NCBI GenBank assembly: GCA_045636385.1
Contig: JAZTXK010000002.1
Coordinates: 32,483 to 96,482 of the forward strand
Source: CAG-390 sp045636385
GTDB taxonomy: Bacteria > Bacillota > Clostridia > Oscillospirales > CAG-272
Direction of reading: 5' to 3'
Length of the DNA stretch: 64,000 bases
The position numbers and the translations under genes are program-made. Of this stretch, positions 23,831-32,306 are shown piece after piece (position 1 is the stretch's first letter; each line of letters starts with the position of its first letter). The notes beneath the pieces are model-generated. The model searched no databases. It saw only the letters and a program-made list of their open reading frames with translations, and was not told the origin of the DNA.

Positions 23831-26061
23831 CACAGGCTTTCGTGGAAGGTACGGCTGATAACCTCTCTCTGCTGCTCCTTCGAGAGCTTGTGGAAGTTGA
23901 CAGCGTAACCCGAAACGCGGATGGTGAGGTTGGGATAAAGATCGGGGTTCTCATAAGCCTCGATAAGCTTCTGCTTGTTAAGGACATTTACGTTGATATG
24001 ATGCGCGTGCTTCTTGAAATAGCCGTCGAGGATGTTGACGAGATTGTCAACTCTCGCCTCATCGTTGTTGCCGAGAGCATCAGGAACGATCGAGAAGGTG
24101 TTGGAAATACCGTCGCGACAGCACTCATAGGGCATCTTGGTCAGCGTATTGAGCGATGCAAGAGCACCGTTCTGCTCACGGTTGTGCATAGGATTTGCGC
24201 CGGGAGCGAACGCCTCGCCCTTCTTTCTTCCGTCGGGAGTAGCACCCGTCTTCTTGCCGTAAACAACGTTCGAGGTGATCGTCAGCGCGGAAAGAGTATG
24301 TCTTGCGTTCTTATAGGTGGGAGTCTTGCGGAGCTCCTCGATAACGTCCTTGAGGATCGCCTTGGCTATCGAGTCGACGCGGTCGTCATCATTGCCGTAT
24401 TTCGGGAAGTCACCCGTGGTCTCGAAGTCAATGATGTAGCCGTTCTCGTTGCGGATGGGCTTGACGTTTGCATACTTGATCGCACTCATAGAGTCTGCGA
24501 TGACGGAAAGTCCTGCAACGCCGAATGCCATCATACGGTCAACGTCTGTATCGTGGAGAGCCATCTGGGTCTTCTCGTAAGCGTACTTATCGTGCATGAA
24601 GTGGATGACGTTCATGGTGTTGACGTAGAGACGGCAGAGCCACTCAAGATAAATATGGAAACGCGCCTGAACTGCCTCGTAATCAAGCTTATCCGATCCG
24701 TAGGGCTCGATCTGAGGGCCGATCTTCATATCGGAGGTATTATCGTAACCGCCGTTGAGCGCGAGAAGCATAAGCTTCGGGAGATTGCATCTTGCGCCGA
24801 AGAACTGCATCTGCTTACCGATCTTCATTGCCGAAACACAGCAAGCGATTCCGTAGTCGTCACCGTAGCTTACGCGCATAAGATCGTCATTCTCATACTG
24901 AATAGAGTCGGTGTCGATCGAAACCTTCGCGCAGAACTTCTTGAAGCCCTCGGGAAGATGCTCCGACCAAAGAATGGTGAGATTTGGCTCGGGCGCGGGA
25001 CCGAGGTTATAAAGCGTATTGAGGATTCGGAAGGAAGACTTGGTAACGAGAGTCTTGCCCGAAACGCCCATACCGCCAACGCTCTCGGTGATCCACATCG
25101 GGTCGCCGCCGAAGAGCTCGTTGTATTCGGGTGTGCGGAGGTGACGAGCCATACGAAGCTTCATAACGAAATCGTCGATAAGTTCCTGCGCGCCGATCTC
25201 GTCAAGGATGCCCGCATCAATATCGCGCTGAATGTAAATATCAAAGAAGGTTGCAACGCGTCCCATAGACATAGCCGCGCCGTTCTGCTCCTTGATTGCC
25301 GCAAGATATGCAAAATAAGTCCACTGAATAGCCTCGCGCGCGTTCTTTGCGGGCTCGGAGATATCGTAGCCGTAAATAGCCGCCATTTCCTTTGTCTTGC
25401 TAAGGAAGGTGATCTGCTGGAAGAGCTCTTCCGCAAGGCGGATGGTGTCTGTGTTCATATTGCCAAGGCCGAGCTTAGCCTTGTCTGCCTTTTTCTGTTC
25501 AATAAGATAATCAATACCGTAAAGCGCAACGCGGCGGTAGTCACCGATAATTCTGCCTCTGCCGTAAGCATCGGGAAGACCGGTCATAATGCCGATGTGG
25601 CGTGCCTTCTTCATTTCATCGGTATAAACACGGAAAACGCCGTCGTTGTGAGTGGTACGGAACTGGAATTCGTTTTCGATCTTGTCGGAAAGCTCGTATC
25701 CGTAAGCCGCGCAAGCGGAGCGAGCCATTCTGATACCGCCGAAGGGATTTACTCCGCGGCGGAGGGGTGCATCGGTCTGCAGACCGACGATAAGTTCATT
25801 TTCTTTGTCGAGATAACCTGCGCCGTAGCTTGTAAGCGAAGATACGGTCATAGTGTCGATGTCAAGAAGACCGCCGTTGTCGCTTTCCTGCTTGAAAAGG
25901 ACATTGAGCTTATCCATCAAAGCCGAGGTACGCGCAGTAGGTCCTGCGAGGAAGGATGCGTCGCCCGTATAGGGTGTGTAGTTGTCCTGGATAAACTGAC
26001 GGACGTTTACCTCATTCTGCCACTCTTCTCCGTAGAAGCCGTTCCATTGTTCAAATTTCAT
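23830..26061 (-). CDS. pflB: Formate C-acetyltransferase (pyruvate formate-lyase)
   Basis: A 743-residue glycyl-radical enzyme that splits pyruvate and CoA into formate and acetyl-CoA. The active-site pair Cys407-Cys408 (YGIACCVSAMK) and the radical Gly718 in the C-terminal RVSGYAVNFHKL motif are both intact. Starts at MKFEQWNGFYGEEWQ behind GGAGGTTTC; the longer frame upstream is not used. It is the main anaerobic pyruvate step and, with ackA at 53178, points to formate plus acetate production. Strong promoter upstream. Confidence 0.97.
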   Translation of the reverse strand: MKFEQWNGFYGEEWQNEVNVRQFIQDNYTPYTGDASFLAGPTARTSALMDKLNVLFKQESDNGGLLDIDTMTVSSLTSYGAGYLDKENELIVGLQTDAPLRRGVNPFGGIRMARSACAAYGYELSDKIENEFQFRTTHNDGVFRVYTDEMKKARHIGIMTGLPDAYGRGRIIGDYRRVALYGIDYLIEQKKADKAKLGLGNMNTDTIRLAEELFQQITFLSKTKEMAAIYGYDISEPAKNAREAIQWTYFAYLAAIKEQNGAAMSMGRVATFFDIYIQRDIDAGILDEIGAQELIDDFVMKLRMARHLRTPEYNELFGGDPMWITESVGGMGVSGKTLVTKSSFRILNTLYNLGPAPEPNLTILWSEHLPEGFKKFCAKVSIDTDSIQYENDDLMRVSYGDDYGIACCVSAMKIGKQMQFFGARCNLPKLMLLALNGGYDNTSDMKIGPQIEPYGSDKLDYEAVQARFHIYLEWLCRLYVNTMNVIHFMHDKYAYEKTQMALHDTDVDRMMAFGVAGLSVIADSMSAIKYANVKPIRNENGYIIDFETTGDFPKYGNDDDRVDSIAKAILKDVIEELRKTPTYKNARHTLSALTITSNVVYGKKTGATPDGRKKGEAFAPGANPMHNREQNGALASLNTLTKMPYECCRDGISNTFSIVPDALGNNDEARVDNLVNILDGYFKKHAHHINVNVLNKQKLIEAYENPDLYPNLTIRVSGYAVNFHKLSKEQQREVISRTFHESL

Positions 26062-26168
26062 AGTGAAACCTCCATAAAAGCCCGAAAACGCCCAGACGGT
26101 CGGCAAGGCTCTGAAATGTATTTGCACCACACTGTGTTAATTCACTTTTCCGCCAGTGATACATTATA

Positions 26169-26197
26169 ATTATACTATATATTAATAGGAATGTCAA
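26169..26197 (-). promoter_or_regulatory. pfl operon promoter
   Basis: -35 TTGACA (26192-26197), 17-base spacer, -10 TATAAT (26169-26174): a near-consensus sigma-A promoter, with a leader of about 100 bases before the pflB ATG that contains GTGAATTAACACAGTGTG, a possible half-site for a redox regulator such as Rex (one TTAACA-like half only). Confidence 0.85.
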
Positions 26198-26219
26198 TCG
26201 GTATCGAAAAATTTTAATG

Positions 26220-26247
26220 AAAAAGCGGCTGATAGTTAATCAGCCGC
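26220..26247 (-). terminator. Terminator of the 26296-28833 operon
   Basis: GCGGCTGAT/ATCAGCCGC arms (26225-26247) with a 5-base loop, followed by five T on the minus strand. Confidence 0.85.
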
Positions 26248-26295
26248 CGATATTATTAAGAAAACTAAATCTTATGTACGTTTCATATTGATCTT

Positions 26296-26931
26296 CTATG
26301 ATGTCTCAAAACCGAACATCTTTGTTTTCTTGCCGTTATCATTGATTTTATAAACCGCCATCCATGAAAAGGAATCCGAATATTGATCCTCGGTAAAATC
26401 AAGACCGGTATTTTCTTTGAAGGTTTCAAGAGATTCATCGTTTTCCACCTTGACCGACAAGGAAACCGCTTCACGGTATTTTAATCTGAAATGCGGAACG
26501 CAATCTGCTTTTTCTTTATCGCATTCAACTGTCATAGCATCGTAACCGCATTTTCTGCTGTCGAAAAGCAAATAATCTTTTCCGCAATCTGCGCAGGTTA
26601 TTCTGAATACGGTTATTCCCACGAAAAACGGCGCCTCGGGGATATAAACTTCCTCGCCTTTTTCCGTTTTTCCGTCATCAGTCTTCTTGATGATCCAATG
26701 GTGCCAAACGCCATCGTCGCCCATCTTGCACGTAAATCCCTCTCGTATCAGCTTTGCCCAAGCATCGTTATGCGGCTTTGCAATTTCTTTTTCTTCCTTT
26801 GTAAGATAATTCTCATACACGAAGAACTTGCCGCAACCGCACGGACACCTCAGCGAAAAATGAGTCCAAGTATTTCGTTCCTTTTCAATTATTGCAATAT
26901 TCCTTAAATAAAGCGGAACGGGTACACTCAT
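26296..26931 (-). CDS. Hypothetical protein with paired Cys motifs
   Basis: A 211-residue protein with no recognised family. The N-terminal third contains CPCGCGKF and later CADCGKDYLL, so two Cys clusters that could bind zinc, separated by a large variable stretch (GEEVYIPEAPFFVG). It is the last of four genes read as one transcript, 4 bases after the GNAT gene. The C-terminus ends in FGFETS. Function unknown; base composition is lower in GC than the his region. Confidence 0.55.
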   Translation of the reverse strand: MSVPVPLYLRNIAIIEKERNTWTHFSLRCPCGCGKFFVYENYLTKEEKEIAKPHNDAWAKLIREGFTCKMGDDGVWHHWIIKKTDDGKTEKGEEVYIPEAPFFVGITVFRITCADCGKDYLLFDSRKCGYDAMTVECDKEKADCVPHFRLKYREAVSLSVKVENDESLETFKENTGLDFTEDQYSDSFSWMAVYKINDNGKKTKMFGFETS

Positions 26932-26935
26932 AATA

Positions 26936-27541
26936 TCACCGGATTCCTTTCGAAATCATTTCATTAATTAAAGTAACCGCTTTTTCAGTATTATCATCAA
27001 ATTCCGCATCGGTCGTTCTCGATGACGGCGAACGGTCGCTTATATATTCGGCAAAACCGAATTTTCTGTAAAGCGAAACCGCGTGCCAATTGCGTGTTCC
27101 CGTCAAAAGGTAGATAAATCCCGAATAGCCGAGCTCGCAATAGAGATCCATAAGGCGGGTAAGCATAGCTTTCGCTATTCCCTTGCCCGAGTGGCTGTCC
27201 TTGACTGCGACCCAATGTATGCGCTGCTTCTTCTCGCCGTAAAACTTACCGTTCCAAAGCGACGCAGTACCAACGTATTCACCCTCGGGCGAAACGACAA
27301 AGAGCATTCTCTTTTCGGGATCAAGATCCTGACCGTCAATAAACTCGCGGTTGAAGCACTCTAGTCCCTTTTCGATGCTCGAAAACTGGGCGACATCAGT
27401 TTCGATTTCCGCCCAATGCTCCTCGTCACCTTTTTGGTAAAAAACGAACTTATATCCCGCCGGCAAATCATATCGCGGATAGTTATCGGTATCTTCCTTA
27501 ACCATCGTCAAGGGGTAATAAGGTATACTTTTATCGACCAT
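26936..27541 (-). CDS. GNAT-family N-acetyltransferase
   Basis: A 201-residue acetyltransferase. The acetyl-CoA-binding core is VKDSHSGKGIAKAMLTRLMD (residues about 120-140, with the Q/RxxGxG/A pattern as SGKGIA) and the C-terminal YRKFGFAEY motif. The substrate is unknown. It overlaps the upstream membrane-protein gene by 11 bases and precedes the Cys-rich hypothetical, so it belongs to the four-gene operon. Confidence 0.85.
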   Translation of the reverse strand: MVDKSIPYYPLTMVKEDTDNYPRYDLPAGYKFVFYQKGDEEHWAEIETDVAQFSSIEKGLECFNREFIDGQDLDPEKRMLFVVSPEGEYVGTASLWNGKFYGEKKQRIHWVAVKDSHSGKGIAKAMLTRLMDLYCELGYSGFIYLLTGTRNWHAVSLYRKFGFAEYISDRSPSSRTTDAEFDDNTEKAVTLINEMISKGIR

Positions 27542-28052
27542 TTTTTCTGTACCATTCCCTTATCTTTTTCGCAGTACTTGCGGAATCCAGCAATTTAAAA
27601 TACTTCTTTTTGTCTTTTCCGACGATAATGCAGAAATGATTATAGTGAACGCGATTTTTGCGTTTTTCCGATTTTACGGTAAACTTTTCAATATAATCTC
27701 TGCAAAACACACCCGTTCCGGCAAATATCAGCCATTCATCTGACATATATATCAAAGAATTTGTGGACATAGCAGTGGCAGACGGATAAAGAGGTTTAAC
27801 GCCCTTGCCGTCAAATTTGATATTGAGTATCTTCTCCTGCCTGCGCAAAATCATATACGCAAACGGAATACGCAATAACAGCACAAGCCATACAGCCACG
27901 CCCGCAAGCAACCAATATAACGAATAAAGAATGTCGTTTTCGACCGCGTCAAAAAAGAACGAAACTACAAAGAAAGGAACTGCCACCAAAAGTGAAGTAA
28001 AAAAGCACATCAAAGAGGTATTTTTTGCATAAAGCAAGTTGTATTTTTTCAT
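27531..28052 (-). CDS. Hypothetical two-helix membrane protein, YcxB-like
   Basis: A 173-residue protein with two membrane helices in its first half (about residues 13-34 and 42-64) and a cytosolic C-terminal half of beta-strand character (YMSDEWLIFAGTGVFCRDYIEKF) resembling YcxB-like domains. No catalytic residue is evident. It starts 2 bases before the end of the upstream gene's tail region (28054) and overlaps the GNAT gene, so it is part of the operon. Confidence 0.6.
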   Translation of the reverse strand: MKKYNLLYAKNTSLMCFFTSLLVAVPFFVVSFFFDAVENDILYSLYWLLAGVAVWLVLLLRIPFAYMILRRQEKILNIKFDGKGVKPLYPSATAMSTNSLIYMSDEWLIFAGTGVFCRDYIEKFTVKSEKRKNRVHYNHFCIIVGKDKKKYFKLLDSASTAKKIREWYRKNGR

Positions 28053-28053
28053 T

Positions 28054-28833
28054 CTACCAAACTCTGTCCTTGAGAATTTTGTTCCAATGATACCGCACCT
28101 CGCGAAGATGCAGTTTTATGTTACATTCTCTGCAATACGGTCTTTTTTGCGACCAAAGATCGCATTCCACAATTCTCGAGCACCCGTCAATATACTGATA
28201 AAGAAATTCCAAAACGCATTTTCCGCTGTTGATATCTTTAACAAGCTTGTGAATGCTCCATTCTTTTCTGACAGCTTGTTTGAAAATGTTTTCCTCATCA
28301 ACAAAGATCTGCGCGTCAAATTCATCTCCGTCGAGAAGAACGAATTCAAGCTTTGAAGCATCGGTTCTGACGAGAACGTCAAGATCGCTTTCGGGGTGAT
28401 CAGGAGTTATCCAAAAACCGTCCGGGAACTCAAATCCGAGAATTCCGTTTTCAAACCAAGCCCGCTCGGCTTTGCAATCGTGCAGAGATACATACAGATC
28501 ATTGTTGTCGCAGTGCGAAAATATCTTCCAATCCTCAAGCAATTCTTGAAAATAGTAAGAATCGTATTCGCCCGCTAAATGCTCAACATTCAAAAAGCTG
28601 TACCACATATTCTTTTCATTACATATCGCAGCGAGTTTCTCATTTGTCTCGAAAAGCGGCGGTTCAATCAAATCTATGATAGCTCCGTAATACGAACCGT
28701 ACCCCGCAATATAACCAAAGGCAGTTATTCCGGTTTCCTCGTCCAAAAGATACGGACTTATAAAGGTAAAACCGAACTCTTCGGATGCGCGTAAAAAATG
28801 TGACCGCGCTTTTTCAATCATATTACTATCCAT
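28054..28833 (-). CDS. Hypothetical protein, first gene of the four-gene operon
   Basis: A 259-residue soluble protein that I do not recognise. It has no signal peptide or membrane helix. The sequence is rich in aromatic and acidic residues, with a Cys pair in YCRECNIKLHL near the C-terminus. The ATG follows AGGAAAGGCGGTG and a good promoter. The neighbours are a membrane protein, a GNAT enzyme and a Cys-rich protein, which gives no clear role. Confidence 0.6.
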   Translation of the reverse strand: MDSNMIEKARSHFLRASEEFGFTFISPYLLDEETGITAFGYIAGYGSYYGAIIDLIEPPLFETNEKLAAICNEKNMWYSFLNVEHLAGEYDSYYFQELLEDWKIFSHCDNNDLYVSLHDCKAERAWFENGILGFEFPDGFWITPDHPESDLDVLVRTDASKLEFVLLDGDEFDAQIFVDEENIFKQAVRKEWSIHKLVKDINSGKCVLEFLYQYIDGCSRIVECDLWSQKRPYCRECNIKLHLREVRYHWNKILKDRVW

Positions 28834-28856
28834 AATTACACCGCCTTTCCTAAATC

Positions 28857-28885
28857 ATTATATCATAAATATTTTTCTTTTTCAA
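28857..28885 (-). promoter_or_regulatory. Promoter of the four-gene hypothetical operon
   Basis: -35 TTGAAA (28880-28885), 17-base spacer, -10 TATAAT (28857-28862), minus strand; back to back with the PHP promoter. Confidence 0.8.
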
Positions 28886-28912
28886 TCCCTCCGTCTTTTT
28901 TCATTCAAAATA

Positions 28913-28941
28913 TTGACACAAAGAGCAAAATGTGATAAAAT
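28913..28941 (+). promoter_or_regulatory. Promoter of the PHP phosphoesterase gene
   Basis: -35 TTGACA (28913-28918), 17-base spacer, -10 TAAAAT (28936-28941), 27 bases ahead of the ATG. Confidence 0.8.
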
Positions 28942-28968
28942 CATAAAAAACGCTGCGAGGTGACTTCT

Positions 28969-29997
28969 ATGAAAAAATATCTGCTCCCCGAAACCGGTAA
29001 CTTTTATAAAGCTAATCTTCACTGCCACACAACCGTTTCCGACGGAAACTGGACTCCCGAGGAAGTGAAAAAGAACTATATGGCAATGGGTTATTCCATC
29101 ATCGCTTACACCGACCACGACGTCCTCATTCCCCACCCCGAGCTTGCGGACGAGAACTTCCTTCCACTCAACTCTTATGAAATGGAAGTAAACGCGCCCG
29201 GCAAGTGGGACAAGCACTGCAAGTGCTGCCATATGTGCTTCATCGCGCTTGAGCCCGACAATATCACTCAGGTATGCTGGCACAGAAACAAGTACACCTG
29301 GGGCAACGCGAAGAATATTTACAGCTCGCAGGTCAAATTTGACGAAAACGAACCCGATTACGAGCGCGTTTACTCCCCCGAGGGAATCAGCGATATGATG
29401 AAGCGCGGACGCGATGCAGGCTTCTTCGTAACCTACAACCATCCCGCGTGGTCGCTTGAAACCGCACTTGATTTTGCCTTCTATGAGAATATGAACGCAA
29501 TGGAGATCGTCAACGGAAGCTGCTATTTCCACGGCTATGACGATTACAACCCCGCGGCATACGATACGATGCTTATGACCGGCAAGCGACTCTACTGCAT
29601 CGCAACCGACGACAATCACGACGGTCAGCCCTTCGGTCATCCGGGTAACGACTCCTTCAAGGGCTGGACTATGATAAAAGCCGACAAGCTTGAATACAGA
29701 ACCATCACCAAGGCACTCGAGGCGGGCAACTTCTACGCATCGCAGGGGCCCGAGATCAAGGCTCTTTGGTTTGAGGACGGCAAGGTTCACATCGAGTGCA
29801 GCGGTGCGAGAAGGATCACCGCAAACTACGGCGTTCGCAGAGGACGTAAGGTCGAGGCAAGAGGCGAGCTGATCACGTCTGCGGCATTCCCCTTCGATCC
29901 CGACGATAACTACATCCGCATCACCGTCGAGGACGAAAACGGCCTCCACGCAAATACCAACGCGTATTTTGCGGATGAGATCTATAAAGATGAATAA
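28969..29997 (+). CDS. PHP-domain metal-dependent phosphoesterase
   Basis: A 342-residue PHP protein. Metal ligands are visible in ANLHCHTTVSDG (His18, His20, Asp25), YTDHDV, and the later ATDDNHDGQPFGH. The C-terminal 90 residues (EIKALWFEDGKVHIECS on) form an added beta domain found in many PHP proteins of Clostridia, and the length fits. Substrate is unknown: could be a nucleotide or sugar phosphate. ATG at 28969 follows GAGGTG; a GTG 9 bases upstream is the alternative. It stands alone, ahead of the dpp cluster. Confidence 0.85.
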   Translation: MKKYLLPETGNFYKANLHCHTTVSDGNWTPEEVKKNYMAMGYSIIAYTDHDVLIPHPELADENFLPLNSYEMEVNAPGKWDKHCKCCHMCFIALEPDNITQVCWHRNKYTWGNAKNIYSSQVKFDENEPDYERVYSPEGISDMMKRGRDAGFFVTYNHPAWSLETALDFAFYENMNAMEIVNGSCYFHGYDDYNPAAYDTMLMTGKRLYCIATDDNHDGQPFGHPGNDSFKGWTMIKADKLEYRTITKALEAGNFYASQGPEIKALWFEDGKVHIECSGARRITANYGVRRGRKVEARGELITSAAFPFDPDDNYIRITVEDENGLHANTNAYFADEIYKDE

Positions 29998-30004
29998 GTA
30001 AACG

Positions 30005-30037
30005 AAAAATGAACTATCGGCAAGATAGTTCATTTTT
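30005..30037 (+). terminator. Terminator after the PHP gene
   Basis: AAAAATGAACTATC and GATAGTTCATTTTT arms with a 5-base loop; could work in both directions, but only the plus strand has a gene ending here. Confidence 0.85.
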
Positions 30038-30179
30038 CTTCAAGACGGAAAAGGACCGACTTCCTGCGAAAATCCCCTTTCAAAGAGCCGCAAATTGCAG
30101 TTTTTATTTAAAATTTGAATGCTTTCCAAAAAAAATTGCATTTTATCCAAAAAAATTAAAACAAATCGCGCAACAAGTA

Positions 30180-30208
30180 TTGAAATTTTATTAAAAATGT
30201 GATACAAT
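30180..30208 (+). promoter_or_regulatory. Promoter of the peptide-transport operon
   Basis: -35 TTGAAA (30180-30185), 17-base spacer, -10 TACAAT (30203-30208), 33 bases before the lipoprotein ATG. Confidence 0.75.
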
Positions 30209-30240
30209 TATTAAAACAAATTTCAAAGCGAGGTTTTATC

Positions 30241-32208
30241 ATGAAAAACACCTTCAAGCGCGCACTTGCTATGATGCTCGTGCTCTGTATGCTCCTCGTC
30301 GGTTTTGCAGGCTGCAAAGATAACGGCGGCGAGATCAATCCCGAACAGGCTATCAAAGACGCAGAGAAGATTCTTGCAAGCAAGGAATACAGAGATACCT
30401 ACAAAACGTATTTCTCCACTTCTTATTCTTCCCTCAACTATTTCTCCACCTCCTACGCTACCGTCCGTGAGATCGTTACCAACTGTATCGACGGACTCGT
30501 AGAGCCCGACATCTACGGCAACTACGTTGGCTCCATGGCTGAAAGCTGGGAACACAACGAAGATTACACCGTATGGACCTTCAAGATCCGTCAGGGTCTC
30601 AAGTGGATCGACCATACCGGTGCTGAAACCGAGTATGCTCTTACCGCACAGGACTTTGTTGACGGTATCAAGTACATTGGCGATCCCCTCAACGGCGCAT
30701 ACTCCCTCCGCGTTGTCCGTAACCTTATCAAGGGTCTTTACGACTACTACTGGGGTCTCGACGATATCGACTGCGGTCTTGACACCACCACCAAGCGTGA
30801 GGATCTTGAGGCTCGTTTCTCCGAGATCGTAGGCGTTAAGGCTATCGACGAGTACACCGTTGAGTACACTCTCGAATCCGGCGCTCCCTACTTCCTCTCT
30901 CTCATCGAAAGCTCCATGCTCCTCCTCCCCATTGAGTACGATTACGCAATGGCTCTCGGCGAGGACTTCGGCGTTGATAACACCAAGATGCTCTATTGCG
31001 GTGCTTACTACGTTTCCGAATTCAAGCGTGACAAGCTCATCAAGCTCACCAAGAACGAAAAGTATTGGGATGCTGCAAACGTAAATCTCACCACTGTTGA
31101 ATACCAGATGATCCCCGACGGAACCACTTCTCTTGAAATGTTCCAGCGCGGCGAGCTCGACTACACCTCCGTTGAGTCCGAGGCTTACCAGTCTCTCCAG
31201 AGCGGCGAGTGGGGCGATAACCTCATTCCCAACGAGTTCAGCTTCTCCACCAACTATCTCTGGCTCGACTTCAAGGGCGCTAACCCCGAGTTCAATACCT
31301 TCGTTCAGAACGAAAACTTCCGTAAGGCTCTTCAGCACGCTGTAAACCGTTCTTCCTTCGGCGCACTCCGTGAGCCCGTTGATCCTTCCAGACTCATTCG
31401 TAACACCATCAACGCAGAAGGCGCGATCTTCAACTCCCAGGGCGTTGACTACACCCAACTCGCTCCTCTCGCAGACGTAACAAACGCAGACTACAGTGCA
31501 GATCCCGAGGCAGCACGCAAGTTCATGGAAGCTGCTATCGCTGAGCTTTGCAACGCAGACGGCACCATCAAGGGCGTTACCGCAGGCGACGTTGATTATC
31601 TCCCCGTTATCAAGACTTCGGTTGACGGCAAGCTTCCCGTAACCCTCATCTACGTCGGAACCGACGATGAGAGCGAGATTATTATGGCTCAGCTCTTCGA
31701 GGCAATGGTAGAGCAGGCTATCGGTCAGGATTACATCGACGTTGAGCTCGCATTCGACACTAGCGGAGACTTCTACGGCACCGTTGGCGGCAGCGTAGAC
31801 GGCCCCTTCAACTACGATATCTACTGGGATTCCCTCTCCACCGGTTACGCAGATCCCTCCGGTATCCTCGGCAGAATCACCACCGAGGGCGTTGAGAACG
31901 TAGGCTCTTACACCGTTCCCGAGTATGATGCTCTTATCGAAAAGGCTCTCGCGGCTACCACCTTCGACGAAAGACTTCAGTATTTCGCAGAGGCAGAGGC
32001 ATTCCTTCTCAAGGGCGCATACATGATCCCCGTTATCTCCTCTCTCCGCGGCTACCACATGAGCTACGAGATCCCCTTCACCTCCCCCAGATGCCTCTAC
32101 GGTAACGTACGCTTCAAGGGTCTGAAGGTTGCAACCGAAGCCCTCACTCTTGACGAGTACAAGATCCTCGAGGCTGCTTGGGAAGCAAACAAGGACGCAC
32201 AGAACTGA
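30241..32208 (+). CDS. Peptide ABC transporter substrate-binding lipoprotein (SBP_bac_5)
   Basis: A 655-residue OppA/DppA-type binding protein with a signal peptide and lipobox GFAGC (Cys25). The family pattern is clear: YVGSMAESWEHNEDYTVWTFKIR, then LTAQDFVDGIKYI and the alternating domain II motifs (ALQHAVNRSSFG). It is followed by two permeases and a fused ATPase, so it captures the oligopeptide or related substrate outside the cell. Larger than typical (about 540-600) by extended loops. Chosen ATG (30241) follows GCGAGG; upstream in-frame ATG has no ribosome site. Strongly biased codons suggest high expression. Confidence 0.92.
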   Translation: MKNTFKRALAMMLVLCMLLVGFAGCKDNGGEINPEQAIKDAEKILASKEYRDTYKTYFSTSYSSLNYFSTSYATVREIVTNCIDGLVEPDIYGNYVGSMAESWEHNEDYTVWTFKIRQGLKWIDHTGAETEYALTAQDFVDGIKYIGDPLNGAYSLRVVRNLIKGLYDYYWGLDDIDCGLDTTTKREDLEARFSEIVGVKAIDEYTVEYTLESGAPYFLSLIESSMLLLPIEYDYAMALGEDFGVDNTKMLYCGAYYVSEFKRDKLIKLTKNEKYWDAANVNLTTVEYQMIPDGTTSLEMFQRGELDYTSVESEAYQSLQSGEWGDNLIPNEFSFSTNYLWLDFKGANPEFNTFVQNENFRKALQHAVNRSSFGALREPVDPSRLIRNTINAEGAIFNSQGVDYTQLAPLADVTNADYSADPEAARKFMEAAIAELCNADGTIKGVTAGDVDYLPVIKTSVDGKLPVTLIYVGTDDESEIIMAQLFEAMVEQAIGQDYIDVELAFDTSGDFYGTVGGSVDGPFNYDIYWDSLSTGYADPSGILGRITTEGVENVGSYTVPEYDALIEKALAATTFDERLQYFAEAEAFLLKGAYMIPVISSLRGYHMSYEIPFTSPRCLYGNVRFKGLKVATEALTLDEYKILEAAWEANKDAQN

Positions 32209-32229
32209 TATTAAACTGAATTAAATAAT

Positions 32230-32270
32230 GCCGCTCCGTCCCCCAACCAATGCGGGCGGAGCGGCGTTTT
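32230..32270 (+). terminator. Attenuating hairpin between the binding protein and the permeases
   Basis: GCCGCTCCGT/GCGGAGCGGC arms (32230-32265) then GTTTTC. The T-tract is only four, so read-through is likely: a common way to make the binding protein in excess over the membrane parts. Confidence 0.65.
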
Positions 32271-32306
32271 CAATCATCAACTTACTGATCGAAAGGATCG
32301 GGCCGT

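Noticed and set aside
26080..26130. Rex or CRP box in the pfl leader
   Set aside because: Only one half-site (TTAACA) is present with no matched partner at the right distance.
23809..26169. 786-codon plus-strand frame over pflB
   Set aside because: pflB has intact active-site Cys pair and radical Gly; opposite frame is a shadow.
30223..32058. 611-codon open frame opposite the peptide-binding lipoprotein
   Set aside because: The plus-strand gene has signal peptide, lipobox and SBP motifs. The opposite frame is low-complexity Val/Glu/Leu.
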